In this document: piece after piece, positions 44,316 to 52,836 of the stretch
Layout of the letters: each line of letters opens with the position of its first letter
Numbering within the stretch: position 1 is the stretch's first letter
DNA from: CAIYQJ01 sp963717255
GTDB lineage: Bacteria; Chloroflexota; Limnocylindria; Limnocylindrales; CSP1-4
Reading direction: 5' to 3'
Length of the DNA stretch: 64,000 nt
Assembly (NCBI GenBank): GCA_963717255.1
Contig: CAVQVT010000003.1
Coordinates: forward strand, 124,001 to 188,000
Notes under the pieces: generated by a model
What the model was told of the DNA's origin: nothing
Databases searched by the model: none
What the model saw: only the letters and a program-made list of their open reading frames with translations
Position numbers and translations under genes: made by a program

Positions 44316-45203
44316 GTGACGGCCTCCACGCAGGCGGAGACCGTCGGGTTCGACGGCCTCCCGACCGCCACGCCGCCCCCGGCGCCCGACCCGGCCGACG
44401 ACCAGCCGACCGTCATCGAGGTCCGCGACCTCGGGATCCGGTACAGCCTGCGGCTCACGAGGAAGAACACGCTCCGGAGCACGTTCATCAACATGTTCCG
44501 GAGGAAGGAGGGCCCGAAGGAGTTCTGGGCGCTCCGCAACGTGGACTTCGATCTCGTGCAGGGCCAGTCGCTCGCGGTCATCGGGCCCAACGGCGCCGGG
44601 AAGAGCACGTTGCTTCAGGTCCTCGCCGGGATCCTGACGCCATCGGAGGGTGGCGTCATCGTGCGCGGCCAGGTGAGCAGCCTCCTCACGCTGGGTGCGG
44701 GCTTCGACCAGGACCTCACCGGGCGCGAGAACATCCTCCTCGCGGGCGCGTTCCTCGGGATGGAGCACCGGGAGGTCCTCGACCGGCTGGAGCCCATCAT
44801 CGAGTTCGCCGACCTCGGCGAGTTCATCGACGCGCCGATCAAGACCTACTCGTCGGGCATGCGCGCGCGACTGGGCTTCTCGATCGCCACGTCGGTGGAT
44901 CCCGACGTGCTCCTTCTCGACGAGGTCCTCGCGACCGGCGACGCGATCTTCCGCGCGAAGAGCAAGGCCCGGATCCTGGAGCTCGTCCGCTCGGCGAAGG
45001 CCATCGTCCTCGTGACCCACGACATGGGCTGGGTCACGGAGTTCTGCAACCGGGCGATGCTCATCGAGAAGGGCAAGGTCATCGCGCAGGGCGAGCCGGC
45101 CGACGTCGTCGCGGTCCATCTGGAGCACGCGGAGCAGACGAAGCGGGAGAAGCTCGAACAGATCCGGCGATACGGCGGCGAGGCGCCGAAGCTCCAGCGG
45201 TAG
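44316..45203 (+). CDS. Polysaccharide ABC exporter ATPase (Wzt/TagH-like, short form)
   Basis: A 295-residue ATPase: Walker A GPNGAGKSTLLQ (about 88-99), Q-loop, signature YSSGMRARLGFS, Walker B DVLLLDEVLATGD and switch His in VLVTHDMGW. LGAGFDQDLTGRENI is typical of the Wzt/TagH/KpsT group. It ends about 30 residues after the nucleotide-binding domain. It therefore lacks the extra C-terminal carbohydrate-binding domain of O9a-type Wzt, which argues against recognition of a capped chain end. The GTG at 44316 is one base after the permease stop; both genes form one transcript. Confidence 0.93.
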   Translation: MTASTQAETVGFDGLPTATPPPAPDPADDQPTVIEVRDLGIRYSLRLTRKNTLRSTFINMFRRKEGPKEFWALRNVDFDLVQGQSLAVIGPNGAGKSTLLQVLAGILTPSEGGVIVRGQVSSLLTLGAGFDQDLTGRENILLAGAFLGMEHREVLDRLEPIIEFADLGEFIDAPIKTYSSGMRARLGFSIATSVDPDVLLLDEVLATGDAIFRAKSKARILELVRSAKAIVLVTHDMGWVTEFCNRAMLIEKGKVIAQGEPADVVAVHLEHAEQTKREKLEQIRRYGGEAPKLQR

Positions 45204-45282
45204 CCCCGCGGGCGCAGGAGCCCGGGGCGGGAGGATGGCCGGGCCGCGGGCCCGGGCGGGAGATCGGTCACCGGAGGTCGAC

Positions 45283-46024
45283 ATGTCGCTGCGCCACCAC
45301 GAGATCGCCGAGTCGGGCCACCGGATCCTGAACCCCCTGGTCGAGGGCCAGCTGCGCCTCCTCGGGGAGGTCGCGCGGGTCGGCCCCGCCACACGCGTGC
45401 TCGACCTGGCGAGCGGGAAGGGCGAGATGCTGTGCCGGTGGGCCGAGTGGTTCCGGTCGAGCGGCATCGGCGTGGACATCTCGGAGGTCTTCATCGCGGC
45501 GGCTCGCGCGCGTGCAGCCGAGCTGGGCGTCGCAGGACCGGGTCACGTTCCTCCGAGGGGATGCGGCGGAGTACTCGGCCGAGCCCGGCGCGTTCGACGT
45601 GGCGTCGTGCCTGGGGGCGACGTGGATCGGCGGCGGCCTCGCCGGGACGATCGACCTCCTCCGCCCGGCCGTCCGACCCGGCGGCCTGGTCCTCGTCGGC
45701 GAGCCGTTCTGGCTCGAAACGGCGCCGGCCGCGGCGGTGGCGGCATTCGGGTTCGCGGAGGACGACTACGCGTCTCTCGCGGGGACGCTCGACCGCCTGG
45801 AGGCCGCCGGGCTCGAGCTCCTCGAGATGGTGCTGGCCGACCACCACAGCTGGGACCGCTACGAGGCGGCCCACTGGGCGACGATCGCCGACTGGCTGCA
45901 GGCGAACCCGGGAGACCCCGACCACGACGCGATGCGCCGCTTCCTCGACGACGAACGGCGGACGTACCTGACGTGGGGCTACCGCTACCTCGGCTGGGGC
46001 GTCTTCGTCACCCGGCCGCGCTGA
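45283..46024 (+). CDS. SAM-dependent methyltransferase (frameshifted)
   Basis: About 246 residues once one base is removed near 45534, joining AELGVA to DRVTFLRGDAAEY. Class I Rossmann methyltransferase: motif I RVLDLASGKGEMLCRW, motif II GVDISEVFI, motif IV FDVASCLGATWIGGG and post-motif LRPGGLVLVGEPFW. No clue to the substrate. In this setting it might methylate a sugar of the exported polymer, but a free-standing small-molecule methyltransferase is equally possible. GGAGG lies 6 bases before the ATG at 45283. Its 3' end overlaps the convergent glycosyltransferase gene by 17 bases. Confidence 0.85.
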
Positions 46025-47306
46025 CGCGCGGAACGAGACCGTCCACGAGGGCGAGGTAGGGCGTCACCGCGGCCTCCCAGCTGAAGCGGTCCCGGGTGAT
46101 CGCGAGACACCGCCCGCGCATCGCGGTGCGCTCCTCGGGCGCCGCGTCGAGGAGGGAGCGCAGCGCACGGGCCAGGTCGTCGGAGTCGGCCGGGTCGGCG
46201 ACGGCGCCGACGCGCTCCTGCTCGACGATCGCCCGCATGACCTCCAGGTCGCGGCCGACGACGACCGGGGTCCCCGCCGTCAGGCTCTCCCAGAACTTGT
46301 TCGGGGTGGAGAGACGCTGGTTCAGCGAGTTCGCCGGGACGGCCACGATCGAGACGTCCGCCGACGCGGTCCACGCGGGAACGTCGTCGGGCGGGACCGC
46401 AGGGAGCGTGACGTGGCGGCCGGCATAGCGCGGGTCGCGGTCGCGCTCGCGGAGGCGATCGGCCCACGGCCCGAACCCGAGCATGACGAGCGCGGCGTCG
46501 TCCACGCGGAGGACGGCCTCCGCGGCCTCCTCCAGGCCGCGCTCCCGCCCGAGCCGGCCGAGGAAGAGGACGACCCGGCGATCCGGCGGGAGGCCGGCGG
46601 CCTCGCGGACCAGGTCCGGCCGCGGCTCCGGCGGCTCCCAGAGCGGCTGGCAGTTGAGGAGGACGGTGAGGGTCTCGCGCGTGCGCCACGCGCGCGCGAG
46701 GTGAGCCGCGATCGGCTCGTTCACGGTGACGACCGCGTCGGCGCGCCGGGCCCAGACGCGCTCGCGCCGCCGGTACCACGCGAGGAGCGGACCCGGGACC
46801 CGCGCATAGTTGTTCGACTCGAGGATGACGTCGATGACGTCGTAGACGACGCGACCCGCCCGGCCCGCACGGCGGGCCCGTGCGCCCAGGCCAAGAGCGA
46901 CGGGGACGGCGAGGATCCCGAACGCGTGGTAGAGGTCCGCGGGCGGGACCTCGCGCCGCAGCGTCCGCCACCACCCTCGGGCGGCGAGTGGCCAGAGGAC
47001 GGCCTTCAGGCCGGCGTCGATCCACCGGCCGGGGCGGCCGAACCGCGCGAGCGGCCCGCGCATCGACGCCGCGTCCGCCGTGCTCCAGGCGCGGAAGACG
47101 CCACTCGGGGCGTAGCGGCGCGTCACGATCGACGGATCGCGGGCATCGCGCTCCTCGCGCGGGACGCCCGGTCCCGCGACGGCGGCGATCTCCACCTCCC
47201 AGCCGGCGGCGGCCAGGCTCCGCGCGACGCGGAGGCTCCGGGAGTACGGGGCGGCGGTGTTCGCGACGAGGAGGACCGCGCGGCGGGGGCGCGCGGCGGT
47301 CACCAC
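46008..47306 (-). CDS. GT4-like glycosyltransferase, tandem paralogue 3
   Basis: A 432-residue GT-B enzyme. N-terminal AVLLVANTAAPYSRSLRVARSLAAAGWEV; middle VYDVIDVILESNNYA and VVTVNEPIAAHLA; C-terminal RRVVLFLGRLGRERGLEEAAEAV, ASADVSIVAVPANSLNQRLSTPNKFWESLTAGTPVVVG. The last motif (SLNQRLSTPNKFWE) is shared with the two upstream genes as (S/N)xLN(H/Q)RLxTPNK(L/F)(F/W)E, showing the three arose by duplication. The start GTG at 47306 (or 47303) overlaps the stop of the preceding gene. Last gene of the wbp-type operon. It probably adds one sugar of the repeat unit. Confidence 0.88.
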   Translation of the reverse strand: MVTAARPRRAVLLVANTAAPYSRSLRVARSLAAAGWEVEIAAVAGPGVPREERDARDPSIVTRRYAPSGVFRAWSTADAASMRGPLARFGRPGRWIDAGLKAVLWPLAARGWWRTLRREVPPADLYHAFGILAVPVALGLGARARRAGRAGRVVYDVIDVILESNNYARVPGPLLAWYRRRERVWARRADAVVTVNEPIAAHLARAWRTRETLTVLLNCQPLWEPPEPRPDLVREAAGLPPDRRVVLFLGRLGRERGLEEAAEAVLRVDDAALVMLGFGPWADRLRERDRDPRYAGRHVTLPAVPPDDVPAWTASADVSIVAVPANSLNQRLSTPNKFWESLTAGTPVVVGRDLEVMRAIVEQERVGAVADPADSDDLARALRSLLDAAPEERTAMRGRCLAITRDRFSWEAAVTPYLALVDGLVPRVSAAG

Positions 47307-48796
47307 GGCCTCCCCGTGAGGCGGCAGTACTCCTCGAGCAGGACCTCCACCTGGCGTTCCCAGCAGTAGGTCGCGTGGGCGGCCGCGAGCGCCCGATCAC
47401 GGTACGCACCGCGCTCGCCGGCCGGCGCGTCGAGGATCGAGCGGATGGCGCGTGCGATCGCGGTCGGGTCGGTCGGGTCGCAGACCACGCCGCAGCCGGT
47501 CTCGTGGACGATCGGCGCCATCCCGGGCAGGTCGCTCGCCACGACAGGGACGCCGACGGCCATCGCCTCGAACAGCTTGTTCGGGGTGGTGAGACGGTGG
47601 TTGAGCGTGGAAGGCTGGATCGGCATCGCGACGACGTCGGCCGCGGCCACCCATCCGAGGAGCGCGTCCGGCGGCACTGCGGGCATGATCCGGACGCGCC
47701 GGCCGAGGATCGGGTCGGCGAGCGCGGGATCGGCGGCACGGCGCTCCAGCTCGGGGAGGAGGTTCCCGTACCCGAGGAGGACCAGCACGGCTCCCGGGAC
47801 GTCGCGGATCGCGACCACGAGCTGCTCGATGCCGCGCCCGGGCGAGAAGCCGCCCTGGTACAGGACGACCCGGGCCGCGGGCGGAAGGTCCAGGCGGTCG
47901 TGGAACCGGCGCTCGGGCGGGTCGGGCGGCTCGGTGCGGTACGCGCAGTTCATCGCGATGCCCGGCAGCGGGAGACCCCAGCGCTCCGCCATGACCTCCG
48001 CGTACGGCCGGCTCACCGTGACGACACGGCCGGCGGCCCGCGCCCACCGGCGTTCGCGCGCGGCCACGATCGCGCGCATCGGGCGCGGGAGGCGCGCGAG
48101 GTTGCCCGCGTCCACGTAGATGTCGCGCGCGTCGTAGACGACGGCCGCGCCGCGACGCCTCCCGACGGCCAGCGCGACGGGGATCCCCATGTACGCCATC
48201 CCGTGGACCAGGTCGGCGTCCGGCGCGACGGCGACGGCCGCGCGGGTCTGCGACCGGACGGTCAGCGCGATCGCGGTCATCCGGCGAACCCCGCCGACCA
48301 GGCGCCCGACCCGGGCGCCAAGCCCTGGCCTCCGGGGGCCGGGCCTGGCGCCGGCCGGGGACCCGGTGCGGGCCTCCGTGGCGACGACCGCGGGCGGTGC
48401 CTCGTCGGGTCCGGACCGGGCTCGGCCCCGCCGCCCTCCCCGGGCGCGCCCGATGGCGGCGCGGATCGGGGTCGGCAGCGGGAGCCCATCGGCGGCGGAG
48501 ACGGGGACGCGGACGATCCTGTAGCCGGCGGGATCGCGGACGTCACGCGGGAGACCTGGCGCGAGGCGGCCGAGGACGGTCACCTCGTGGCCGCGCGCGA
48601 CGAGCGCGGTGGCGATCCGCCACGTCCGCGAGTCGTGCTCGCCCGTGGATGGGAGGACGATGACCGCCCGCTGGGGCACGGGAGGCGGATCCGGCCCGGC
48701 GGCCGGGGCGGCGTCCGGCCGAGCCGGGCCGCTCGGAGCCGGAGGCTCCGAGCGAAGCTTCGGCCCGGCGGGCCGGACGGTGGCCCGGCCCGTCAC
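47300..48796 (-). CDS. GT4-like glycosyltransferase, tandem paralogue 2
   Basis: A 498-residue GT-B enzyme. After a Pro-rich start, RAVIVLPSTGEHDSRTWRIATAL leads into an unusual Arg/Gly/Pro-rich insert of about 75 residues (about 105-180). VYDARDIYVDAGNLARLP and VVTVSRPYAEVMAERWG follow. The donor half has RVVLYQGGFSPGRGIEQLV and ADVVAMPIQPSTLNHRLTTPNKLFEAMAVGVPVVAS. It shares the NHRLxTPNKLFE motif with its neighbours. The GTG at 48796 overlaps the upstream stop (GTGA). Specificity unknown; the order suggests three successive sugar additions after UDP-ManNAc3NAcA synthesis. Confidence 0.88.
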   Translation of the reverse strand: MTGRATVRPAGPKLRSEPPAPSGPARPDAAPAAGPDPPPVPQRAVIVLPSTGEHDSRTWRIATALVARGHEVTVLGRLAPGLPRDVRDPAGYRIVRVPVSAADGLPLPTPIRAAIGRARGGRRGRARSGPDEAPPAVVATEARTGSPAGARPGPRRPGLGARVGRLVGGVRRMTAIALTVRSQTRAAVAVAPDADLVHGMAYMGIPVALAVGRRRGAAVVYDARDIYVDAGNLARLPRPMRAIVAARERRWARAAGRVVTVSRPYAEVMAERWGLPLPGIAMNCAYRTEPPDPPERRFHDRLDLPPAARVVLYQGGFSPGRGIEQLVVAIRDVPGAVLVLLGYGNLLPELERRAADPALADPILGRRVRIMPAVPPDALLGWVAAADVVAMPIQPSTLNHRLTTPNKLFEAMAVGVPVVASDLPGMAPIVHETGCGVVCDPTDPTAIARAIRSILDAPAGERGAYRDRALAAAHATYCWERQVEVLLEEYCRLTGRPW

Positions 48797-50208
48797 GCCA
48801 CCACCTCCGCTCCGGCGGTCAGGTCGGCGTACAGCGCGACGAGCCGCGCCGACTCTGCCTCCCAGTTCCATCGAGCGTGTGCGGCGCGCAGGCAGCGAGC
48901 GCGAAGGTCGGCCGTCGCGTCCGCATCGCGGTCGAGCACCGCGTGGATCGCCTCCGCGACGCTCACGGGACTCGTCGGGTCGCACGTCGCGCCCAGGGGG
49001 CCGTCCGGGTCCTCGAGGACGATCCGCCGCATGTCCGGGAAGTCGCTCACGACGACCGGTGTCCCGGCCGCCAGGCATTCGAACAGCTTGTTCGGCGTGG
49101 ACAGCCGGTGGTTGAGGGTGGACGCCTGGATCGGCATGACGCCGACGTCCGCGGAGGCCACCCACGCCGGGAGCTCGTCCGGCGGCACGGCGTCCACGAC
49201 GTGGAAGCGCCCTTCGTAGGCCGGGTCGGCCGCCATCGCGCCGAGCGCCGCCCGGAGGCTCCCGTAGCCGAGCGCCACCGCGTGGACGCCCGCCGCCGCC
49301 GGCTCGAGGACGGCCGCGGCCAGCTCCTCGATGCCTCGATGCAGGGAGAAGCCGCCGTGGTAGAGGGCGATCGGGGCGCCGTCCGGGATCCCGGCGGCAT
49401 CGCGCAGCAGCGTCGGGCGCTCGGCGGGCGGCTCCCATCGGGCGGGCGTGTTGTGGACGACGACGATCCGCTTCGGCGCGTACCGGCGGACCAGCTCCTC
49501 GGCGAGGGCGTCGTTCACCGTGACCATCGCATCGGCCTCGGCGACGTACCGCGCCTCCCGCCGTCGCAGCGAGCCGCGGAGCCATCCCGGCCGCTTCGCG
49601 TAGCTGCCCGACTCGAGGATGATCTCGTGGCTGTCGTAGACGAGCCGGCCGCCCTTCCGTCGCCGCGCGATGGACGCCGCCGGCATCGCCGTGAGGTCGT
49701 GGCCGTGGAAGACGTCCGCGCCGGCCGCGCGGTCCGCGACGACGCGTCCCCACCCCTCGATGACGAACCGCCAGCGGGCAAGGAAGTCGACCGACCCCGG
49801 CCCGGTGTGGTGGAGGACCTTGCGGCCGATCACGTGGCCGATCGTCCTGACGACCGCCCACGGGGCCCAGAGCACCAGCCCGACGAGGACGACCGGGATC
49901 TGGAGCCAGCCCTTCGGCGGGGTGACGATCCCCCGGCGGATGCGGAAGGCCGACCAGCGAAGGACCCAGCCCCACGTCCGGTACGGATGCCAGAACCAGG
50001 CCCACGGGCGGCGCCACCCCCGCGGCGGCGGGACGCGCTCGATGCGGAACCCGTCCCGCTCCTCGACCTCGAGCTCGGTCGCCGAGGGGTCGCGCGGCAG
50101 CGCGTAGATCGTCACTTCGTGGCCGGCGGCGGCGAGGGTGCCCGCCTCGCGGAGGACGCGCGAGTCCCGCGTGCAGTCGTTGAAGACGAACATCGCGACA
50201 CGACTCAT
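48793..50208 (-). CDS. GT4-like glycosyltransferase, tandem paralogue 1
   Basis: A 471-residue GT-B enzyme. It begins VAMFVFNDCTRDSRVLREAGTLAAAGHEV, which is typical. A long membrane-proximal hydrophobic region (about 95-150, WLQIPVVLVGLVLWAPWAV) suggests membrane association. ADVFHGHDLTAMPAA, VYDSHEIILESGSYA and VTVNDALAEELVRRY follow; the donor half has ALYHGGFSLHRGIEELA and ADVGVMPIQASTLNHRLSTPNKLFECLAAGTPVVVS. The ATG at 50208 overlaps the epimerase stop by ATGA. The open frame continues far upstream inside the epimerase gene, but only in shadow. Confidence 0.9.
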   Translation of the reverse strand: MSRVAMFVFNDCTRDSRVLREAGTLAAAGHEVTIYALPRDPSATELEVEERDGFRIERVPPPRGWRRPWAWFWHPYRTWGWVLRWSAFRIRRGIVTPPKGWLQIPVVLVGLVLWAPWAVVRTIGHVIGRKVLHHTGPGSVDFLARWRFVIEGWGRVVADRAAGADVFHGHDLTAMPAASIARRRKGGRLVYDSHEIILESGSYAKRPGWLRGSLRRREARYVAEADAMVTVNDALAEELVRRYAPKRIVVVHNTPARWEPPAERPTLLRDAAGIPDGAPIALYHGGFSLHRGIEELAAAVLEPAAAGVHAVALGYGSLRAALGAMAADPAYEGRFHVVDAVPPDELPAWVASADVGVMPIQASTLNHRLSTPNKLFECLAAGTPVVVSDFPDMRRIVLEDPDGPLGATCDPTSPVSVAEAIHAVLDRDADATADLRARCLRAAHARWNWEAESARLVALYADLTAGAEVVA

Positions 50209-51380
50209 CGCATCGCTCCGCCGCCAGCCCGCGACGGTCCACCCGCGGCCGGCGTCGGACCCTCGAGCGCGGCGGCGATCGCCTCGGCGGCCCCGGAGGC
50301 CGGGATCTCCAGGTCGCGCGCCCGGGCGGCGGCGAGCGCGGGCGCCTCGTCCGGTCGCGCCAGCCGCGCCAGCTCCGCGGCGGCACGCGCCGGGTCGAGC
50401 CCGACCACGACCATCGTCCCCCCGGAGTCGGCCACGGCCTCCACCCACTCGGTCGTCCGGCGGAGGACCAGGCAGGGTGTCCCGAGCCACGCCGCCTCGC
50501 GCTGGACGCCGCCGGAGTCGGTGAGGACCGCGGCCGCGTGCAGCTGCAGCGCGAGCATCGTCCGGTAGCCGAGCGGCGGCAGGACGACCACGCCGTCCGG
50601 GATCCCCTCGCTCGCGGCCGCGACGGCCTCGCGGGTCCCGGGATGGAGCGGGAGCAGGACCGGACGCGCGCCGCCGAGCGAGGCGGCGCCGAGGATCGCG
50701 AGCCAGCCGCGGATGGCGTCGGGGTCGCGGTTCTCCGCTCGATGGACGGTGGCGAGGACGTACCCACCGGGCACGAGCGCGCGGCCGCCGGCGCCGGCCG
50801 GGAACGCCTCCGCGATCGGTCCGAGCATCGCCGGGTCCCGGACCTCGCGCGAGACGCGGGCGGCGAGGTCCTGCATGAGGTCCCCCACGCGCAGGACGCC
50901 GTCGACGATCCCCTCGGCGCGCAGGTTCGCCACCGCGGCGGGCGTCGGGGCGAAGCACCAGGCCGCGAGGTGGTCGGCGACGACCCGGTTCACCTCCTCC
51001 GGCATCGACCGGTCGAAGCTCCGCAGGCCCGCCTCCACGTGCGCGACGGGGATCCCCAGCTTCGCGCCCGTCAGGGCGCCGGCGAGCGTCGAGTTCGTGT
51101 CGCCGTAGACGAGGATCGCGTCGGGCGCCTCGGTCGCGACCACCGGCTCCAGGGCGACGAGCATCCGGCCGACCTGGTCGGCCTGCCCGCCCCCGCCGAC
51201 GCCGAGGCTGTGGTCCGGCCGGGCGAGCCCGAGCTCGCCGAAGAAGGCTCCGGCCATCGCCTCGTCCCAGTGCTGGCCTGTGTCGACGAAGACCTCGTGG
51301 TGACGCGTGCGGAGCGCCGGCTGGAGCGCGGCAGCCTTGATGAGCTGTGGGCGCGTCCCGACGACGCTGAGGATCCTCAC
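50205..51380 (-). CDS. wbpI: UDP-N-acetylglucosamine 2-epimerase family (WbpI/WecB-like)
   Basis: A 391-residue non-hydrolysing 2-epimerase. RILSVVGTRPQLIKAAAL at the start, VDTGQHWDEAM, VYGDTNSTLAGALTGAKL, HVEAGLRSFDRSMPEEVNRVVADHLA, VGDLMQD, VLATVHRAENRD, and TDSGGVQREAAWLGTPCLVLR near the C-terminus are all family hallmarks. WbpI converts UDP-GlcNAc3NAcA to UDP-ManNAc3NAcA; WecB converts UDP-GlcNAc to UDP-ManNAc. Lying beside WbpA-, B-, E- and D-like genes, the WbpI reaction is the better guess. The GTG at 51380 lies 31 bases after the dehydrogenase stop. Confidence 0.9.
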   Translation of the reverse strand: MRILSVVGTRPQLIKAAALQPALRTRHHEVFVDTGQHWDEAMAGAFFGELGLARPDHSLGVGGGGQADQVGRMLVALEPVVATEAPDAILVYGDTNSTLAGALTGAKLGIPVAHVEAGLRSFDRSMPEEVNRVVADHLAAWCFAPTPAAVANLRAEGIVDGVLRVGDLMQDLAARVSREVRDPAMLGPIAEAFPAGAGGRALVPGGYVLATVHRAENRDPDAIRGWLAILGAASLGGARPVLLPLHPGTREAVAAASEGIPDGVVVLPPLGYRTMLALQLHAAAVLTDSGGVQREAAWLGTPCLVLRRTTEWVEAVADSGGTMVVVGLDPARAAAELARLARPDEAPALAAARARDLEIPASGAAEAIAAALEGPTPAAGGPSRAGGGAMR

Positions 51381-51411
51381 GTTCGGGGCCCGGCCGGGGC
51401 CGGCGGCGGCC

Positions 51412-52836
51412 CTACCGCCCGGACGCCCGGAGCGCCGCCGGCACGCCCACGCCGTGGTACGCGACGCTCGCGGGGAGCCGGACGTCCCGGAGGCTGTTGC
51501 GGCCGTCGTACACGACGTCCAGGTCGGGGAACCAGGCCCAGTCGAGCGTCGCGAACGCCGGGTCCGCGGTCTGCGTGACGATGGCCCGCGCGGGGCTCGG
51601 CTCGCCCCAGGCCCACGGCCGCGCGGCCCAGCGCGTGACCTCGTCGGCCGTCATGAGGGGGTCGTACGCGGAGACCACCGCACCGTGGAACGCGAGCCGC
51701 TCGATGAGCGGGAGGGCGCGGCTGTACGCCAGCTCCTTCACGCCGTGGCGGTAGGTGAGGCCGAGCACGAGCACCTCGACGCCGTCGAGGCTGCCGAGCT
51801 CCTTCTGGAGCGCCTTGATCGCGACGCCGATCTGGCCGTCGTTCACGCGACGGGAGAGCCCGACGAGCTCCATCTCCGGGGCACGGGAGAGGAGGAAGTG
51901 CGGGTAGACCGGGATGCAGTGCCCGCCCACGCCGATCCCCGGCTGGTGGATGTGGCTGTAGGGCTGCGAGTTGGCGGCCGCGATGACCTCCTGGATGTCC
52001 ACCCCGACCCGGTCCGCGTACCGCGCGAACTCGTTGGCGAGCGCGATGTTCACGTCGCGGTACGTCGTATCGGCGAGCTTGCTGAGCTCGGCCGCCTCGG
52101 CGCTGCTCATCGCGACGACCGGGGCGTCGATGACGCTCTCGTAGAACGCGGCCGCCCGGCCGCGGGACTCGTCACCGAGGCCCCCGACGAGCTTGGGGTA
52201 CTGGGCGAGGTTCGCGAGCGCGTGGCCCGAATAGAGGCGTTCGGGCGAGAACGCCACGAGCAGGTCGTCCTCCGCCGCGAGGCCGGTCGCGTGCTCCAGG
52301 CGCGGCGCGAACCGGTGGCGGGTGTCGCCCACCGGCAGGGTCGTCTCGAAGATGACGATCGAGCCGGCGTGGAGGCCGGGCGCGATCGAGGCGACCGCGG
52401 CGTCCATGTGCCGGTAGTCGGGCTGCTGCTCGTCGTCGAGCATCACGGGGACGATGAGGACGACGACGTCGGCCTCGCGGGCCGCCGCGGCCGCGTCGAG
52501 CGTCGCGCTGAGGGTCCCGTCGGCGTGGGCGCGCGCGACCGCCTCCGCGATGCCCGGCTCGCCGTCCACGTGCGAGAGCCCGGCGTTGAGCGCGTCGACG
52601 ACGGAGGCCTGCACGTCCACGGCGATCACCCGCCAGCCGTGCCCGGTGAACTGGGCGCACAGCGGCAGGCCCATCTTCCCCGCACCCACGACGGCGACCG
52701 TCCCCACGGTCCCGGGCTCGCCGGCCCAGGGTGCGACGCGGCGCGGCGTCGCGTGCTCGCACGGGTGGGCGGGGAGCTCGATCGACCCGCCGAGCATCGA
52801 GGGGGCGGCGGCGAGAGGGCGAGTGGTGACGGTCAT
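51412..52836 (-). CDS. wbpA: Nucleotide-sugar 6-dehydrogenase (WbpA-like)
   Basis: A 474-residue UDP-sugar dehydrogenase with a 55-residue unconserved N-terminal extension. NAD loop VAVVGAGKMGLPLCAQFT, SPERLYSGHALANL, LSKLADTTYRDVNIALANEFARYADRVG and the catalytic Cys in GVGGHCIPVYPHFL. Only about 35 percent-like similarity by eye to the first dehydrogenase at 40717. In the wbp pathway it oxidises UDP-GlcNAc at C6 to UDP-GlcNAcA, the first step. The start ATG at 52836 overlaps the upstream stop by ATGA. LSRRVNDGQ and LTYRHGVKELAYSRA in the C-terminal domain support the assignment to the 6-dehydrogenase family. Confidence 0.9.
   Translation of the reverse strand: MTVTTRPLAAAPSMLGGSIELPAHPCEHATPRRVAPWAGEPGTVGTVAVVGAGKMGLPLCAQFTGHGWRVIAVDVQASVVDALNAGLSHVDGEPGIAEAVARAHADGTLSATLDAAAAAREADVVVLIVPVMLDDEQQPDYRHMDAAVASIAPGLHAGSIVIFETTLPVGDTRHRFAPRLEHATGLAAEDDLLVAFSPERLYSGHALANLAQYPKLVGGLGDESRGRAAAFYESVIDAPVVAMSSAEAAELSKLADTTYRDVNIALANEFARYADRVGVDIQEVIAAANSQPYSHIHQPGIGVGGHCIPVYPHFLLSRAPEMELVGLSRRVNDGQIGVAIKALQKELGSLDGVEVLVLGLTYRHGVKELAYSRALPLIERLAFHGAVVSAYDPLMTADEVTRWAARPWAWGEPSPARAIVTQTADPAFATLDWAWFPDLDVVYDGRNSLRDVRLPASVAYHGVGVPAALRASGR

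Noticed and set aside
47300..50767. An 1155-codon ORF across the glycosyltransferase region
   Set aside because: Only its last 498 codons match a glycosyltransferase. The rest is the antisense-free shadow of the upstream genes, which have their own coupled starts.
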